Shown here piece by piece: positions 53,466-62,866 of a stretch of 64,000 nucleotides of DNA. The position numbers and the translations under genes were made by a program. Location: NCBI RefSeq assembly GCF_001586255.1, contig NZ_CP014544.1:2635501-2699500 (forward strand), in the 5' to 3' direction. Source of the DNA: Zhongshania aliphaticivorans. Its GTDB lineage: Bacteria; Pseudomonadota; Gammaproteobacteria; Pseudomonadales; Spongiibacteraceae. The first letter of the stretch is position 1. Each line of letters starts with the position of its first letter. Under the pieces are notes generated by a model. It searched no databases and was not told where the DNA came from. It was given only the letters and a program-made list of their open reading frames with translations.

Positions 53466-53648
53466 ATGAACAAACAGAATCAAGAAGTGAATGTTAAAAA
53501 TCTGTGTAGCCGCAAATTGTGGGAATTATTAAAGAACGCCGAATGGCAGGACAAATCTGAGCGTTTTGCAATTGAGCGAGAATTATCCGGTCGTCGTCAC
53601 TACATAAAGGAACTCGAGCAACTTACTGCCCGAGAAACCATGCATTAA
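53466..53648 (+). CDS. Small Pho-box-controlled hypothetical protein
   Basis: The start at 53466 has GGAG 7 bases upstream; the frame extends to 53412 without a site. The 60-residue product is helical and charged (K-L-W-E-L-L-K-N-A-E-W, then R-R-H-Y-I-K-E-L-E-Q-L). I do not recognise it. The Pho box 75-110 bases upstream predicts induction in phosphate starvation. Its 3' end overlaps the convergent GspF-like gene by 26 bases. Confidence 0.6.
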   Translation: MNKQNQEVNVKNLCSRKLWELLKNAEWQDKSERFAIERELSGRRHYIKELEQLTARETMH

Positions 53649-54576
53649 GCACGACTATAAACGGTAACATGCCCAGCAACAGCCAGGGCAACCATCCCGC
53701 CCAAAACAACAATTGTTCCTCACACGCTCGATGAATCGCCAGGCCCAATAGGGCCGGCACTTGTTTTGCATCTCGCATTTCTGACACTGGAGGCATAGCC
53801 ACACCCTCCAGAATCCCGCTGCTTAGCAAAGCACTCGAAAATCGCCCCCCGGCCTCAACTTCACTCGCCAACTTAAAATAGCGGCTATTCACTGGCGCCT
53901 CGGGTAAACGCCGTGCGGCTTGCTTTAAAGCCTGGGGTAGTGAAAAGTCAGCGCTGATACAATCAGCCAAATGATTCATATAATGGTAATTTTGGTATTG
54001 CGTTAGCGCGGAACCTAATCCCGGCAAACGATAGGCCACACCGAGACAGACGCGCCTAAACCACGCTGAATACTGCGCCACTTGCCAAAGTCCATAGGCT
54101 GCGCCTAACGGCAATAAGCCGGCCATCGCCAGCCCGACCGCCTGCGGCATGCTTATAAAGCCCCCGCTCAGCACCATCAACGGCAGGCCCAAGGCACAAG
54201 CCACCAACACCAAAACCGGCCCCCACAAATGACGTCGCAGGTTACGCCTAAACTCGCTTTGCAAGCGATAGTGTTCAGCAAGGCGCAAATAGATTTTTGC
54301 TAAATTGCCCACCGCCAAACCCAGTCGCATAAATTGCAGCTCCCACGGGGTGAACATGCCGCCCTCGCGGAGTTCGTCCAAGACAATGCGTTGCCCACTG
54401 GCAAACTGATCAGCAAGTTCATCTAATTGTGCCCGCTGAGCAGCGCGCTGCCCCTTGCTCAATAAGGCGACAACCTGATCCCAATTGTTTTCGCCAGATT
54501 GGCTGGCTTGATAGAGTGCTTGAAATAAGACAAAACGTTGCGCGGGGCTAGATCCTGAAACCATGAACAAATCCAT
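53623..54576 (-). CDS. Orphan type II secretion system F-like protein
   Basis: A 317-residue membrane protein with a T2SF domain: an N-terminal cytoplasmic part, G-E-x-x-G-like L-G-L-A-V-G-N-L-A-K motif at about 87-97, and three hydrophobic segments (about 120-140, 146-168 and 296-315). GspF/PilC proteins are inner-membrane platforms for pseudopilus assembly and have two T2SF domains; here a single full and one weaker copy are seen. No other secretion or pilus genes are nearby, so it is an orphan. Confidence 0.7.
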   Translation of the reverse strand: MDLFMVSGSSPAQRFVLFQALYQASQSGENNWDQVVALLSKGQRAAQRAQLDELADQFASGQRIVLDELREGGMFTPWELQFMRLGLAVGNLAKIYLRLAEHYRLQSEFRRNLRRHLWGPVLVLVACALGLPLMVLSGGFISMPQAVGLAMAGLLPLGAAYGLWQVAQYSAWFRRVCLGVAYRLPGLGSALTQYQNYHYMNHLADCISADFSLPQALKQAARRLPEAPVNSRYFKLASEVEAGGRFSSALLSSGILEGVAMPPVSEMRDAKQVPALLGLAIHRACEEQLLFWAGWLPWLLLGMLPFIVVLNAWFLGQ

Positions 54577-54680
54577 TGAATACTATTGGTGGGTCTATCG
54601 CCCACAAGGCTTTATACTTTAACACAGCTTAATTCACGGGTAGCGCCTGCACAGGCAATTACACCCCTCAAGGACTTAGC

Positions 54681-55166
54681 ATGATCATTCGTTTACTTTT
54701 TGCAGTGCTTGTTCTCTACGGCCTGTATCGTTTTGTAAAAACCGTACAAGCCAAACCTGCCAATGAGCGCCGAGGCTACTATACCAGCCTAATTATTGGC
54801 TTAGGCGCGGCTGCGCTGGTACTGCTGTCAGTAACCGGCAGAGTTCATTGGATTGCGGGCCTCGTTGGCGGCGCCCTGCCCTTTGTCCGCCAGTATATTC
54901 TTAAGCACATATACCATCGCATCAGCGGCAAAACCAAGGGCAGCGCGCAAGATGAACAGGCACCCCCGCAACGCCCCAGCAGCAATATGAATCAGCAGCA
55001 GGCCCTCAATGTACTCGGCCTTAAACCCGGGGCCAGTGACGAAGAAATCATTACCGCGCATCGTCAATTAATGCAGAAATTCCATCCTGATCGCGGCGGC
55101 AATGACTTTCTCGCCAGTCAAATAAACGATGCTAAAGATGTGCTGCTGGGCAAACGCGGCAGCTGA
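54681..55166 (+). CDS. Membrane-anchored DnaJ-domain protein
   Basis: A 161-residue protein of the TIM14/DjlA-like type: two hydrophobic segments (about 4-20 and 35-62), a linker, and a C-terminal J domain (about 108-160) with the H-P-D motif (K-F-H-P-D-R-G-G). It should recruit a DnaK chaperone to the membrane. AAGGA lies 6 bases upstream. Confidence 0.85.
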   Translation: MIIRLLFAVLVLYGLYRFVKTVQAKPANERRGYYTSLIIGLGAAALVLLSVTGRVHWIAGLVGGALPFVRQYILKHIYHRISGKTKGSAQDEQAPPQRPSSNMNQQQALNVLGLKPGASDEEIITAHRQLMQKFHPDRGGNDFLASQINDAKDVLLGKRGS

Positions 55167-55243
55167 AACCCAATTCAATTGCTCGCTCAAACGCGCTAAA
55201 ATTCGCCCCGTTTCGACAACCGCTTATCCAAACAAGGGATTCA

Positions 55244-55588
55244 ATGGCTACTATTTTTGTCATCCAAAACCAGCACGGACACTACCTCGGCAAACAGCAG
55301 CAGTGGTTAGATGGGCGCGATAGGCGCCTGCTATTCCGAACCGTCCACAGCGACGAGGTGGCAAATGTTATTTTTGAGCAAAGCAGTAAAGATATCCATC
55401 TGCGCGCCCAAGCTTTAGCCTGCGAACTTGATGACAATAATCAACCCATCGTTAAACCGGGGCCGCCGATCCTGAGCGACACACCCTCACTATTTGATGA
55501 CGAAACAGCCACGACAGAGCAAAATGACTCGGCCACGCCAGCAAGTAGCGATATTGCGCCGAACGAAGATGATATTTTGGGTGCATGA
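55244..55588 (+). CDS. Hypothetical protein
   Basis: 114 residues: a compact N-terminal part (about 1-60; M-A-T-I-F-V-I-Q-N-Q-H-G-H-Y-L-G-K-Q) and an acidic, Thr/Ser/Asp-rich C-terminal half. The N-terminal pattern is a conserved hypothetical in gammaproteobacteria by recollection; no function known. It lies between the DnaJ-domain gene and htpX. Confidence 0.55.
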   Translation: MATIFVIQNQHGHYLGKQQQWLDGRDRRLLFRTVHSDEVANVIFEQSSKDIHLRAQALACELDDNNQPIVKPGPPILSDTPSLFDDETATTEQNDSATPASSDIAPNEDDILGA

Positions 55589-55650
55589 CTTGAAACTCAA
55601 CGACTAAGCCTCCATCTAAGTTCTGCCCTTAAACATTGGAAGTCTGCGTC

Positions 55651-56538
55651 ATGATGCGAATTCTGTTATTTCTTGCCACCAACTTGGCGGTCGTTTTCGT
55701 TGCGAGTATTACCCTGAGCCTACTCGGCGTAGAAAGTATCATGGCCAGCAATGGCATTGATCTAAATCTCAGCTCGCTGCTGGTTTTCTGCGCGGTTTTT
55801 GGCATGAGTGGATCGCTGATCTCCCTGCTTATCTCCAAATGGATGGCCAAACGCGCCACGCATGCGCAAGTCATCACCACACCCAATACCAGCGAAGAGC
55901 GCTGGTTACTCGAAACAGTTGCCGAGCTGGCTCAAAAAGCCGGTATCGGTATGCCGGAGGTCGCGATATTCCCATCGCCATCGGCCAATGCCTTTGCCAC
56001 CGGCTGGAACCGCAATGCAGCGCTCGTTGCCGTATCAGAAGGCCTGCTGCGACAAATGCGCCGCAATGAAGTGCGCGCGGTACTCGCCCACGAGATTGGC
56101 CACGTCGCCAATGGCGATATGATTACCTTGACCCTAATTCAAGGCGTGGTGAACACCTTTGTGATGTTTTTTGCTCGAATTATTGGCCACACTGTGGATC
56201 GCACGGTCTTTAAAACCGAGCGTGGTCACGGCATTGCGTTTTATGTCACCACGTTTATCGCCGAAATGGTCTTGGGCATTTTGGCATCGACTATTGTGAT
56301 GTGGTTTTCACGGTGGCGGGAATTTCGCGCCGACGCCGCGGGCGCCAGCCTTGCCGGCCGCGACGACATGATCGCCGCGCTGCAGCGCTTGCAAGCTCAA
56401 CAGGGCTTGCCCACAGACCTACCCGGCGAAATGAGCGCCTTTGGTATTAGCAGCCAGACCAAGTCAGATTTAGCCGCGCTATTCAGCTCACACCCACCAC
56501 TCGAAAAGCGCATTCAAGCCCTACGGAATAGCCTGTAA
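55651..56538 (+). CDS. htpX: Membrane zinc protease HtpX
   Basis: A 295-residue M48B protease: two N-terminal transmembrane helices (about 4-25, 34-55), the catalytic H-E-I-G-H near 139-143, then two more hydrophobic segments, and the D-A-A-G-A-S zinc-ligand region. It degrades misfolded membrane proteins with FtsH. ATG 55651 with GGAAG upstream gives the usual M-M-R-I-L-L-F start. The stop overlaps the aldolase gene by one base. Confidence 0.93.
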   Translation: MMRILLFLATNLAVVFVASITLSLLGVESIMASNGIDLNLSSLLVFCAVFGMSGSLISLLISKWMAKRATHAQVITTPNTSEERWLLETVAELAQKAGIGMPEVAIFPSPSANAFATGWNRNAALVAVSEGLLRQMRRNEVRAVLAHEIGHVANGDMITLTLIQGVVNTFVMFFARIIGHTVDRTVFKTERGHGIAFYVTTFIAEMVLGILASTIVMWFSRWREFRADAAGASLAGRDDMIAALQRLQAQQGLPTDLPGEMSAFGISSQTKSDLAALFSSHPPLEKRIQALRNSL

Positions 56539-57182
56539 TGGCCTTTACCGTAGAGCGCTCGCAACTGGTTGCCGCGCTACATGGCATGAGCAATAGCAAC
56601 CTAAGCCCCGGCGCCAGCGGCAACGCCTCGGTACGCACCGCTGACGGCGGCATGCTAATCTCGGCCAGCGGCCAGTTGGCGGGTAATACTCGCCCCGGCG
56701 ATTTGGTCTATATCGACAGTGATGGTGACATTCCCAAGAATCAGCGCAAGCCCTCAAGCGAATGGCGTATGCACTGGCAGGTTTATCTCGATCACCCGGA
56801 AGCGGGTGGCATTGTCCACTGCCACTCCCGCTACGCTACCGTGCTGGCGTGCCAACGCCGCGCGATCCCCGCGTTTCATTATATGGTTGCTATCGCGGGC
56901 GGTGACTCGATCCCCTGCGCTCAATACGCCGCCTACGGCACCCAGGAATTATCAGATTACGTTAGCACCGCACTGCAACAGCGCCGCGCCTGCCTCATGG
57001 CCAATCACGGCCAAATTGCCTATGCCGCAGATCCCCTGCGCGCACTCGCATTGGCGAAAGACATTGAAGAATTAGCCGCCAACTACTATTTAAGCCTACA
57101 GGGCGGTGAACCGGTGATTCTCAATGAGGCAGAAATGGCCGACGTGTTAAGCCGTTACGCCGATTACGGCCAACAAAATTAA
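56538..57182 (+). CDS. Class II aldolase/adducin family protein
   Basis: A 214-residue zinc aldolase-fold protein: N-L-S-P-G-A-S-G-N-A-S, S-S-E-W-R-M-H, H-C-H-S (zinc His) and A-N-H-G-Q (third His). Members act as fuculose/rhamnulose-phosphate aldolases or methylthioribulose-phosphate dehydratases; the exact substrate is not clear. It overlaps htpX by one base (TAATG). Confidence 0.8.
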   Translation: MAFTVERSQLVAALHGMSNSNLSPGASGNASVRTADGGMLISASGQLAGNTRPGDLVYIDSDGDIPKNQRKPSSEWRMHWQVYLDHPEAGGIVHCHSRYATVLACQRRAIPAFHYMVAIAGGDSIPCAQYAAYGTQELSDYVSTALQQRRACLMANHGQIAYAADPLRALALAKDIEELAANYYLSLQGGEPVILNEAEMADVLSRYADYGQQN

Positions 57183-57286
57183 GCCTAAAGCACGGCCCTT
57201 TCCCACCTAGTTACACTGTGAATTTTACCTCCAAAATTCAAGCTCACCGTGGTATTCAATTCAAAAACCCTGTGCTAACCTCAATC

Positions 57287-57330
57287 GCACCAATATCGAG
57301 CATAAACATAATACAGATCGATATTGGTGC
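57287..57330. promoter_or_regulatory. 13-bp inverted repeat upstream of the porin
   Basis: GCACCAATATCGA (57287-57299) and TCGATATTGGTGC (57318-57330) are perfect inverted repeats over an 18-base spacer, about 95-140 bases upstream of the porin ATG. It could be an operator for a dimeric regulator or a 5' mRNA structure. Confidence 0.5.
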
Positions 57331-57425
57331 AAATGTGTGCACTTTAAAATGTCACATAATCATAAAGAGCCTGTCATTAGCCAAGACTACATTGGCTGAC
57401 AACTGTTCATAACGGGGATGTAAAA

Positions 57426-58220
57426 ATGAAAAAGACTCTATTAGCCAGCGCCATCGCGATTGTGGCAACCAGCCATGCCTATGCCGACTATCAATTTGAG
57501 CTTGGCGCTGTTTACGCCCAAGGCGAAAGTGCTGACACCGACTACGACGGTTTTGGTATCGGTGGTGAATTTCATTTCGACAAAGTAGATACCAGCAAAG
57601 GCCCGCTGGCCGAAGCCAGTTTTCTCGACAAATCCTCATCCCTAAGCTTTATCTTTTTCAGCCAAGAAGACGACGTTGCAAATGCTGACGAAGAAGAAAC
57701 GACTAGTATCGGCGGCCGCTTTGTTACCGCAACCAACGTCATTATTGAAGCCGACTGGACAACAGAAGACGATGGTAATTCAGACACCGACACGATCCGC
57801 GTTGGTGTGGGTACCTACTTAAACGACAATACCGACGTGGTAGTTAGCTATACCACTGAAGATGACAATAACGCCGACGTAGATTACCTCGACGTTACCT
57901 TCCACGGTGTAAACCCACTGAACCAAGGTGCTTCAGTTGCCTTTGACGTGGCTGTTGGCTATATCGACACTGACGACGATAGCGGCTACCAAATTGCGGT
58001 AGGCGGTACTTATTACTTCAACACCATGTTCGGTATCGGCTTGAACGCGGGCATTGCTGACGTCGGTGATGTAACTCGCGACACAGTTGGCATTGATGCG
58101 AGTTTCTTCCCCAGTGAGCAAGTTGAGCTTACCCTGTCGATCTTTGACTCAAGCACCGAGTTTAATAATATTGACGTGGATTCAGACGGCATCATGTTTG
58201 GCGCCGCTATGCGCTTCTAA
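57426..58220 (+). CDS. Putative outer-membrane beta-barrel/porin
   Basis: A 264-residue protein with a signal peptide (cut near A-Y-A-D), alternating hydrophobic/acidic beta-strand segments and a C-terminal Phe (M-R-F), typical of outer-membrane barrels. Loops are rich in Asp/Glu, as in cation-selective or Ca-binding barrels. Resembles the putative porins of marine gammaproteobacteria; substrate unknown. A strong terminator follows. Confidence 0.75.
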   Translation: MKKTLLASAIAIVATSHAYADYQFELGAVYAQGESADTDYDGFGIGGEFHFDKVDTSKGPLAEASFLDKSSSLSFIFFSQEDDVANADEEETTSIGGRFVTATNVIIEADWTTEDDGNSDTDTIRVGVGTYLNDNTDVVVSYTTEDDNNADVDYLDVTFHGVNPLNQGASVAFDVAVGYIDTDDDSGYQIAVGGTYYFNTMFGIGLNAGIADVGDVTRDTVGIDASFFPSEQVELTLSIFDSSTEFNNIDVDSDGIMFGAAMRF

Positions 58221-58245
58221 TTTAAAATCACTTGTCACTACCCTG

Positions 58246-58273
58246 AAAACCGCCGCGAAACCGGCGGTTTTTT
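58246..58273 (+). terminator. Intrinsic terminator after the porin gene
   Basis: ACCGCCG (58249-58255) pairs with CGGCGGT (58262-58268) over a CGAAAC loop, followed by TTTTTT. An A-run on the left side makes it work in both directions, which suits the convergent hrpB gene. Confidence 0.85.
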
Positions 58274-58277
58274 CATA

Positions 58278-60812
58278 TCAGGTCCCGCGCGGTTTAAGCC
58301 GCGCAGTGGGCAGGCTTTCTAAAGGATTTTCTGGCCAGGGGTGCTTGGGATATCGGCCCTTCATTTCTTTTTTTACATCATGATAACTGCCCTGCCAAAA
58401 GCCCGCCAAATCTTGCGTTACTTGCAGGGGGCGCCGCGCTGGCGACAACAGATGTAAAAGCAAGGGCTGACGTCCATTGCCCACTGCGGGGTTTACCGTG
58501 CAGCCGAACATTTCTTGCAGTTTTACCGCCAGTACCGGCGGCGTTTGGCTGTAATCAATTTTGATATGTGAACCCGATGGCACCGCAAAGCGCTCGGGAA
58601 ACAACGTATCCAAAGCTTGGCGTTGGGGCCAGTCTAGGCTTGCAGCGAGAATATCACCCAAATTTAAACGCTTAAAATCATGCAATGAATTGACGCCAGC
58701 CAAATACGGTGCAAGCCATACTGCAAGCGTATTCATTAGCGCCTCATCGCTTAAGTCAGGCCAGTTACCGGGCTGACAATCTAATTTAGCCGCCAGCATT
58801 AGCCTTGCCCGCCACTGGACGAGCGACTCAGGCCAATCAAATACCGCCAAACCCCGGCGCTGTACAAAAGCAAGCAAGGCGCTAATCTTTTGCTCGGCAG
58901 AAATCGTATTCAAAATCTGCCGCCGCCATACCAAGCTGCCAACCAGGTCACTACGCTCGGCAATAAAGCGGCCTTTGTCGTCGTTCCAATCTGCTTGCTC
59001 AAAGGTTTTTACCTGGTTCGCCAGCAGCCCACCAAAATGCGCAGGGTTCAGCGACGACGCGAGCTGAATAAAATCACTGCGCCCCCCCGCCGTGCCCCCC
59101 AAGCTCGCCACGACCAACCAAGGCGACGCATTCAAGGCATCGGCCTCGTTTAAGCTCGCGGCGCGACCATTACTCAGCACATAATCGCGGCCACGCTCGC
59201 GACGCTGTTTGGCAATACGATCTGGATAGGCATAAGCCAGTAAGACGCCAGCATCAATATCCTTAGCGCCGCCCTTGATATCGGCACTTTGCGCTAAGAT
59301 TCGCATGTATGCCTGCTGTTGTTTTTTCAGGCGAGCAACAATACCTTGTTGCTGACGATCCGCACGCTGCTCCCCGAGTAGCACGGCAAGCCGTGATTGA
59401 ATGTCGGCACTATCGCGGGGACCAAAATCTCGTTCACTGAGCAGCGCAGCAATTGCACAGGCTAGTGGCGCGGCACCAAATTCACCGCCTTTTAACAACA
59501 TATGCGCTAAACGCGGGTGTACCGGCAAGCTCGCCATCGCTTCGCCATGCGTGGTAATTTGCAGACGATTCTCGTCGCGACGCAGCGCGCCTAGGGCCAA
59601 CAACAAATCCAGCGCCTGCTGAAAAGCCGCGTCTGGCGGCGAATCTAACCACGTTAATTGACTCGGGTCAGTAACACCCCAACGCAGTAGCTGCAGCGCA
59701 AAGGCGCTTAGATCCGCCTGTAAAATTTCTGGCTCATTGTAAGCCGCCAACTCGGCTTGCTGCGACTCACTCCACAAGCGGTAACACACGCCCTCGCTTA
59801 ATCGCCCAGCCCGCCCAGCGCGTTGCTGAGACGAGGCCTTGGACAAACGCTTGGTGGTGAGGCGAGTCATCCCCGTGCGCGGATCAAATGCTGGCAGGCG
59901 CGCCAAACCGCTGTCCACCACCACGCGGATGCCCTCAATGGTCAAACTGCTTTCGGCAATGCTAGTTGCCAATACCACTTTGCGCTGGCCTAGCGGCGCT
60001 GGTGCGATCGCCAAGCGCTGTTCAAGCAGACTTAAATCGCCATACAGTGGCGCAATAATCACATCCTTAGCCACGCTATTTGCCAAGCTCATCGCACAGC
60101 GGCGAATCTCGCCCTGCCCCGGTAGAAATACGAGGATACTGCCCGTCTCATCTCGCAAGGCCTCATGCACGGCCGCACAAACGCGGTCAACGGTGTTTTG
60201 TTCATGACGGTAGGCATTGCCATAGCGCAGCCTAACCGGATACTGGCGGCCCTCGCTGCGTAACACCGTGGCCTGAGCCGCGTCGTCGCGGTTAAATAAA
60301 TCGGCAATACGCTGACCATCTAATGTCGCCGACATCAATAACACTTTTAGCGGGGCGTCCCTCAGCTCGCCAAACAAGCTTCGACCCTCGAGGGTGAGCG
60401 CGAGGCCCAAATCTGCATCAAGACTACGCTCGTGGAATTCGTCAAAAATAACGAGACCGATACCCGCCAATGAAGGGTCGTCGTGCAACATCCTTGTTAG
60501 TACGCCCTCAGTGACCACCTCAATACGGGTGTGCTTGCTTACTGCGCTGTCCATCCGCATGCGGTAGCCGACGGTTTGCCCCGCTGTTTCTCCGATCACC
60601 TCGGCCATGCGCTCAGCGGCGGCCCGCGCGGCAATACGGCGGGGTTCCAGCATTAAAATACGCTGGCCAGCCAACCACGGCTCATTTAGCAAGGCCAAGG
60701 GCACCCGCGTGGTTTTACCAGCGCCGGGTGGTGCTTCCAGAACCAATTCGTGGTGATTTGCCAAGACTAAACGAATATCAGGGATTAGGCTTTCGATCGG
60801 TAGGTCAGCCAT
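58278..60812 (-). CDS. hrpB: ATP-dependent helicase HrpB
   Basis: About 844 residues of a DEAH/RHA-type helicase: Walker A P-G-A-G-K-T-T near 34, D-E-F-H box (I-F-D-E-F-H-E-R), S-A-T motif III, Q-R-x-G-R-A-G-R motif VI, then helicase-associated and HrpB C-terminal domains. HrpB is a widespread proteobacterial RNA/DNA helicase of uncertain role. I use ATG 60812; the TTG at 60830 lacks a well-spaced ribosome site. Confidence 0.93.
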   Translation of the reverse strand: MADLPIESLIPDIRLVLANHHELVLEAPPGAGKTTRVPLALLNEPWLAGQRILMLEPRRIAARAAAERMAEVIGETAGQTVGYRMRMDSAVSKHTRIEVVTEGVLTRMLHDDPSLAGIGLVIFDEFHERSLDADLGLALTLEGRSLFGELRDAPLKVLLMSATLDGQRIADLFNRDDAAQATVLRSEGRQYPVRLRYGNAYRHEQNTVDRVCAAVHEALRDETGSILVFLPGQGEIRRCAMSLANSVAKDVIIAPLYGDLSLLEQRLAIAPAPLGQRKVVLATSIAESSLTIEGIRVVVDSGLARLPAFDPRTGMTRLTTKRLSKASSQQRAGRAGRLSEGVCYRLWSESQQAELAAYNEPEILQADLSAFALQLLRWGVTDPSQLTWLDSPPDAAFQQALDLLLALGALRRDENRLQITTHGEAMASLPVHPRLAHMLLKGGEFGAAPLACAIAALLSERDFGPRDSADIQSRLAVLLGEQRADRQQQGIVARLKKQQQAYMRILAQSADIKGGAKDIDAGVLLAYAYPDRIAKQRRERGRDYVLSNGRAASLNEADALNASPWLVVASLGGTAGGRSDFIQLASSLNPAHFGGLLANQVKTFEQADWNDDKGRFIAERSDLVGSLVWRRQILNTISAEQKISALLAFVQRRGLAVFDWPESLVQWRARLMLAAKLDCQPGNWPDLSDEALMNTLAVWLAPYLAGVNSLHDFKRLNLGDILAASLDWPQRQALDTLFPERFAVPSGSHIKIDYSQTPPVLAVKLQEMFGCTVNPAVGNGRQPLLLHLLSPARRPLQVTQDLAGFWQGSYHDVKKEMKGRYPKHPWPENPLESLPTARLKPRGT

Positions 60813-60939
60813 GTGCGGCTTAGACTCCAAGCTGGGAATACAGGTTTTTCTGGCTTGGCAGTATAATGCAGTTTACGGCAGGATTGGCGGAAGACACTTG
60901 ATGGGAGACAGAAGACGCGAGTGAAAACCGACTCGTATT

Positions 60940-61653
60940 TTAGTAGTGAGCTATCTGAGCAAGTTCACTGCGGGTTAAATCGCGGCTCTCACCCGGGGCC
61001 AAGCTCTCATCCAAATCTAGGCCACCAATGCGGTGGCGATGCAATGTTAAAACCTCATTTTGGAAACGCCCAAACATGCGTTTGATTTGGTGATAGCGGC
61101 CCTCGCATAAGCTGACCTCCGCCACATAGTCAGACACAATCCTTAACTGCGCGGGACGGGTGGTGATGTTCTCATACTCAAAGTACATGCCCGCCGCAAA
61201 GGCCGCAACATAATCAGTATTTAACGGCTGCGCAAGCGTCACGGTATATACCTTTGGTATTTGACGCTCCGGCAAGCTTAACTGCCTAGACCAATCACCA
61301 TCATTACTGAGCAAGATCAAGCCCGTGGAATTGAAGTCTAAGCGGCCGGCAATATGCAGTTGCTCTCGGTCATCACGGCGTAGGATGTCTATAACGGTAG
61401 TATGTTCTGCATCTTTAGTCGCACTGACCACCGCTGCGGGCTTATTGAGCATGACATACAAAGCTTGTTGCGCTTGGAGGCTGCGACCGTCAAACGTAAC
61501 GTGGGAGAACTGATCGATTTGCTGGGCAATATCCCGCGCCGCTTTGCCGTCTACCAGCACCCGCCCCTGCGCGAGAACCGACCTAACATCGCCGCGCTTA
61601 ATACCAGTTTGGCGGCTAATAAAGCGGTCTAGCCTTGACTTAGAAGAGGACAA
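60940..61653 (-). CDS. rsuA: 16S rRNA pseudouridine(516) synthase-like
   Basis: A 237-residue RsuA-family synthase with an N-terminal S4 domain (about 1-50: L-D-R-F-I-S-R, R-V-L-V-D-G-K) and the catalytic G-R-L-D-F-N-S-T-G-L motif with Asp, then G-R-Y-H-Q-I-K-R-M-F. It modifies U516 of 16S rRNA; RluE/RluF-like activity is possible. The start is a TTG at 61653 without a clear ribosome site. Confidence 0.85.
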   Translation of the reverse strand: MSSSKSRLDRFISRQTGIKRGDVRSVLAQGRVLVDGKAARDIAQQIDQFSHVTFDGRSLQAQQALYVMLNKPAAVVSATKDAEHTTVIDILRRDDREQLHIAGRLDFNSTGLILLSNDGDWSRQLSLPERQIPKVYTVTLAQPLNTDYVAAFAAGMYFEYENITTRPAQLRIVSDYVAEVSLCEGRYHQIKRMFGRFQNEVLTLHRHRIGGLDLDESLAPGESRDLTRSELAQIAHY

Positions 61654-61665
61654 ATGAGGGCCAAT

Positions 61666-62211
61666 TTAGCGTTCTTCAATTGATTTTGGGTGTTTGACGT
61701 AAAGCAAGCTGCCGGTGTCAAAACCCAGTGATCGTGCCTTATTCACAAAGCGACTAATCAATTCGTCGCTCACCACTGGCGTTCTGGCCAAGAGCCAGAG
61801 ATAGGATTTGTTATAACCGCTAACAAACGCCGTTTCATAACGCGTTTTGTCTGCAGCAAGCCCGAGACCAAAGACCACATACGATGAGTAGAACGGGCCA
61901 AAAAATGATACTTTTAAATGGGCTGTCGATTCATCATCAATAAAGTAGGCCCGACCTTCTGCCTCGCGCCATTCCCCATCCGCTGCGGAATAGCCACGAT
62001 TAATTACCCGTATGCCGCCATCATCGCGCAAACTATAGTCCGCCGTCACCTGACTCAAGCCGGCCTCAAAACGATGATCTAAACGGGCTATTTCATACCA
62101 TTTACCCAGATATTTGTCTTTATCAAAGTCGTGCACCGGCGTCACGCCACTGGGCAATTTGGTGCAAGCCGCCAAAAAAGCCAATAAGGCTAGGCAAATA
62201 AATTTTGGCAT
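61666..62211 (-). CDS. blc: Bacterial lipocalin (Blc), lipoprotein
   Basis: About 181 residues with a lipobox (L-L-A-F-L-A-A-C) and the lipocalin signature G-K-W-Y-E-I-A-R-L-D-H-R-F-E near 38-52, then Y-S-L-R-D-D-G-G-I and a C-terminal Leu-rich strand. Blc binds fatty acids/lysophospholipids at the outer membrane. ATG 62211 is used so that the lipobox lies at about residue 14-17; the frame extends to 62298. Confidence 0.9.
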   Translation of the reverse strand: MPKFICLALLAFLAACTKLPSGVTPVHDFDKDKYLGKWYEIARLDHRFEAGLSQVTADYSLRDDGGIRVINRGYSAADGEWREAEGRAYFIDDESTAHLKVSFFGPFYSSYVVFGLGLAADKTRYETAFVSGYNKSYLWLLARTPVVSDELISRFVNKARSLGFDTGSLLYVKHPKSIEER

Positions 62212-62354
62212 TCTCCCCCCAATCAACGCTATTCCCGAGGCACAGAATATCACAGACAAAAAAATCGGGCTGTGTTTTGCGCAATAACGCCCTAACACAG
62301 CCCGATTAGCAGCGCGGTAAGCTGCGCTGCGACGTCAAAATAGGCGACCTACAA

Positions 62355-62570
62355 TTAGCTGTGGTCGTCTATTTCGTCTTGCACTTCTTCGACACCTTCG
62401 TTGTAAGCATCTTTGGTGTCTTCAATACCCTGATCGATACTTTCGCCCGCTTTCTCAGCAGGTCCTTTTTCACAAGCGCTAATCGCGAACATTGCGCTGG
62501 CCACAATAAAAAAGGCAACCAAAAGCTTGCTGCTTTGCGTTGATTTTAAATTTTCAAGTAATGCTTTCAT
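62355..62570 (-). CDS. Small lipoprotein
   Basis: 71 residues: a basic N-terminus, hydrophobic core (about 16-31), lipobox (A-I-S-A-C near 33) and an acidic helical tail (E-K-A-G-E-S-I-D-Q-G-I-E-D-T-K-D-A-Y). Small acidic lipoproteins of this form are frequent but uncharacterised. It follows the lipocalin, on the same strand, by 143 bases. Confidence 0.65.
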   Translation of the reverse strand: MKALLENLKSTQSSKLLVAFFIVASAMFAISACEKGPAEKAGESIDQGIEDTKDAYNEGVEEVQDEIDDHS

Positions 62571-62866
62571 GTTTGATACTCTCCATGAGTAGATTCAGTT
62601 TTAGGGATTTTCGTACTGAAAAAACTTACTTCCACTGAAATTAATATCGTCTTATACGATTTCTTTCAGCCTGACATTCAACCTAGCAGCTCCCTATAAA
62701 GTAAGTTTGAAATACAACACGCGATCACAAATTAGCTCGCATCGAAATGTTTGCATTCGGAGTTTATGACCGCGCTACCCAGCGCTATGTTCCTGAGTTA
62801 GGCCATTTTTTTTCGCAATCCGCATTAATACCAACACGCCTTGTCGAATAAAATGGCCATTCATTC
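62571..62866. other. Noncoding gap between lipoprotein and TonB receptor
   Basis: About 296 bp with no supported ORF, RNA gene or clear terminator. It must hold the promoter of the small lipoprotein. Confidence 0.35.
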
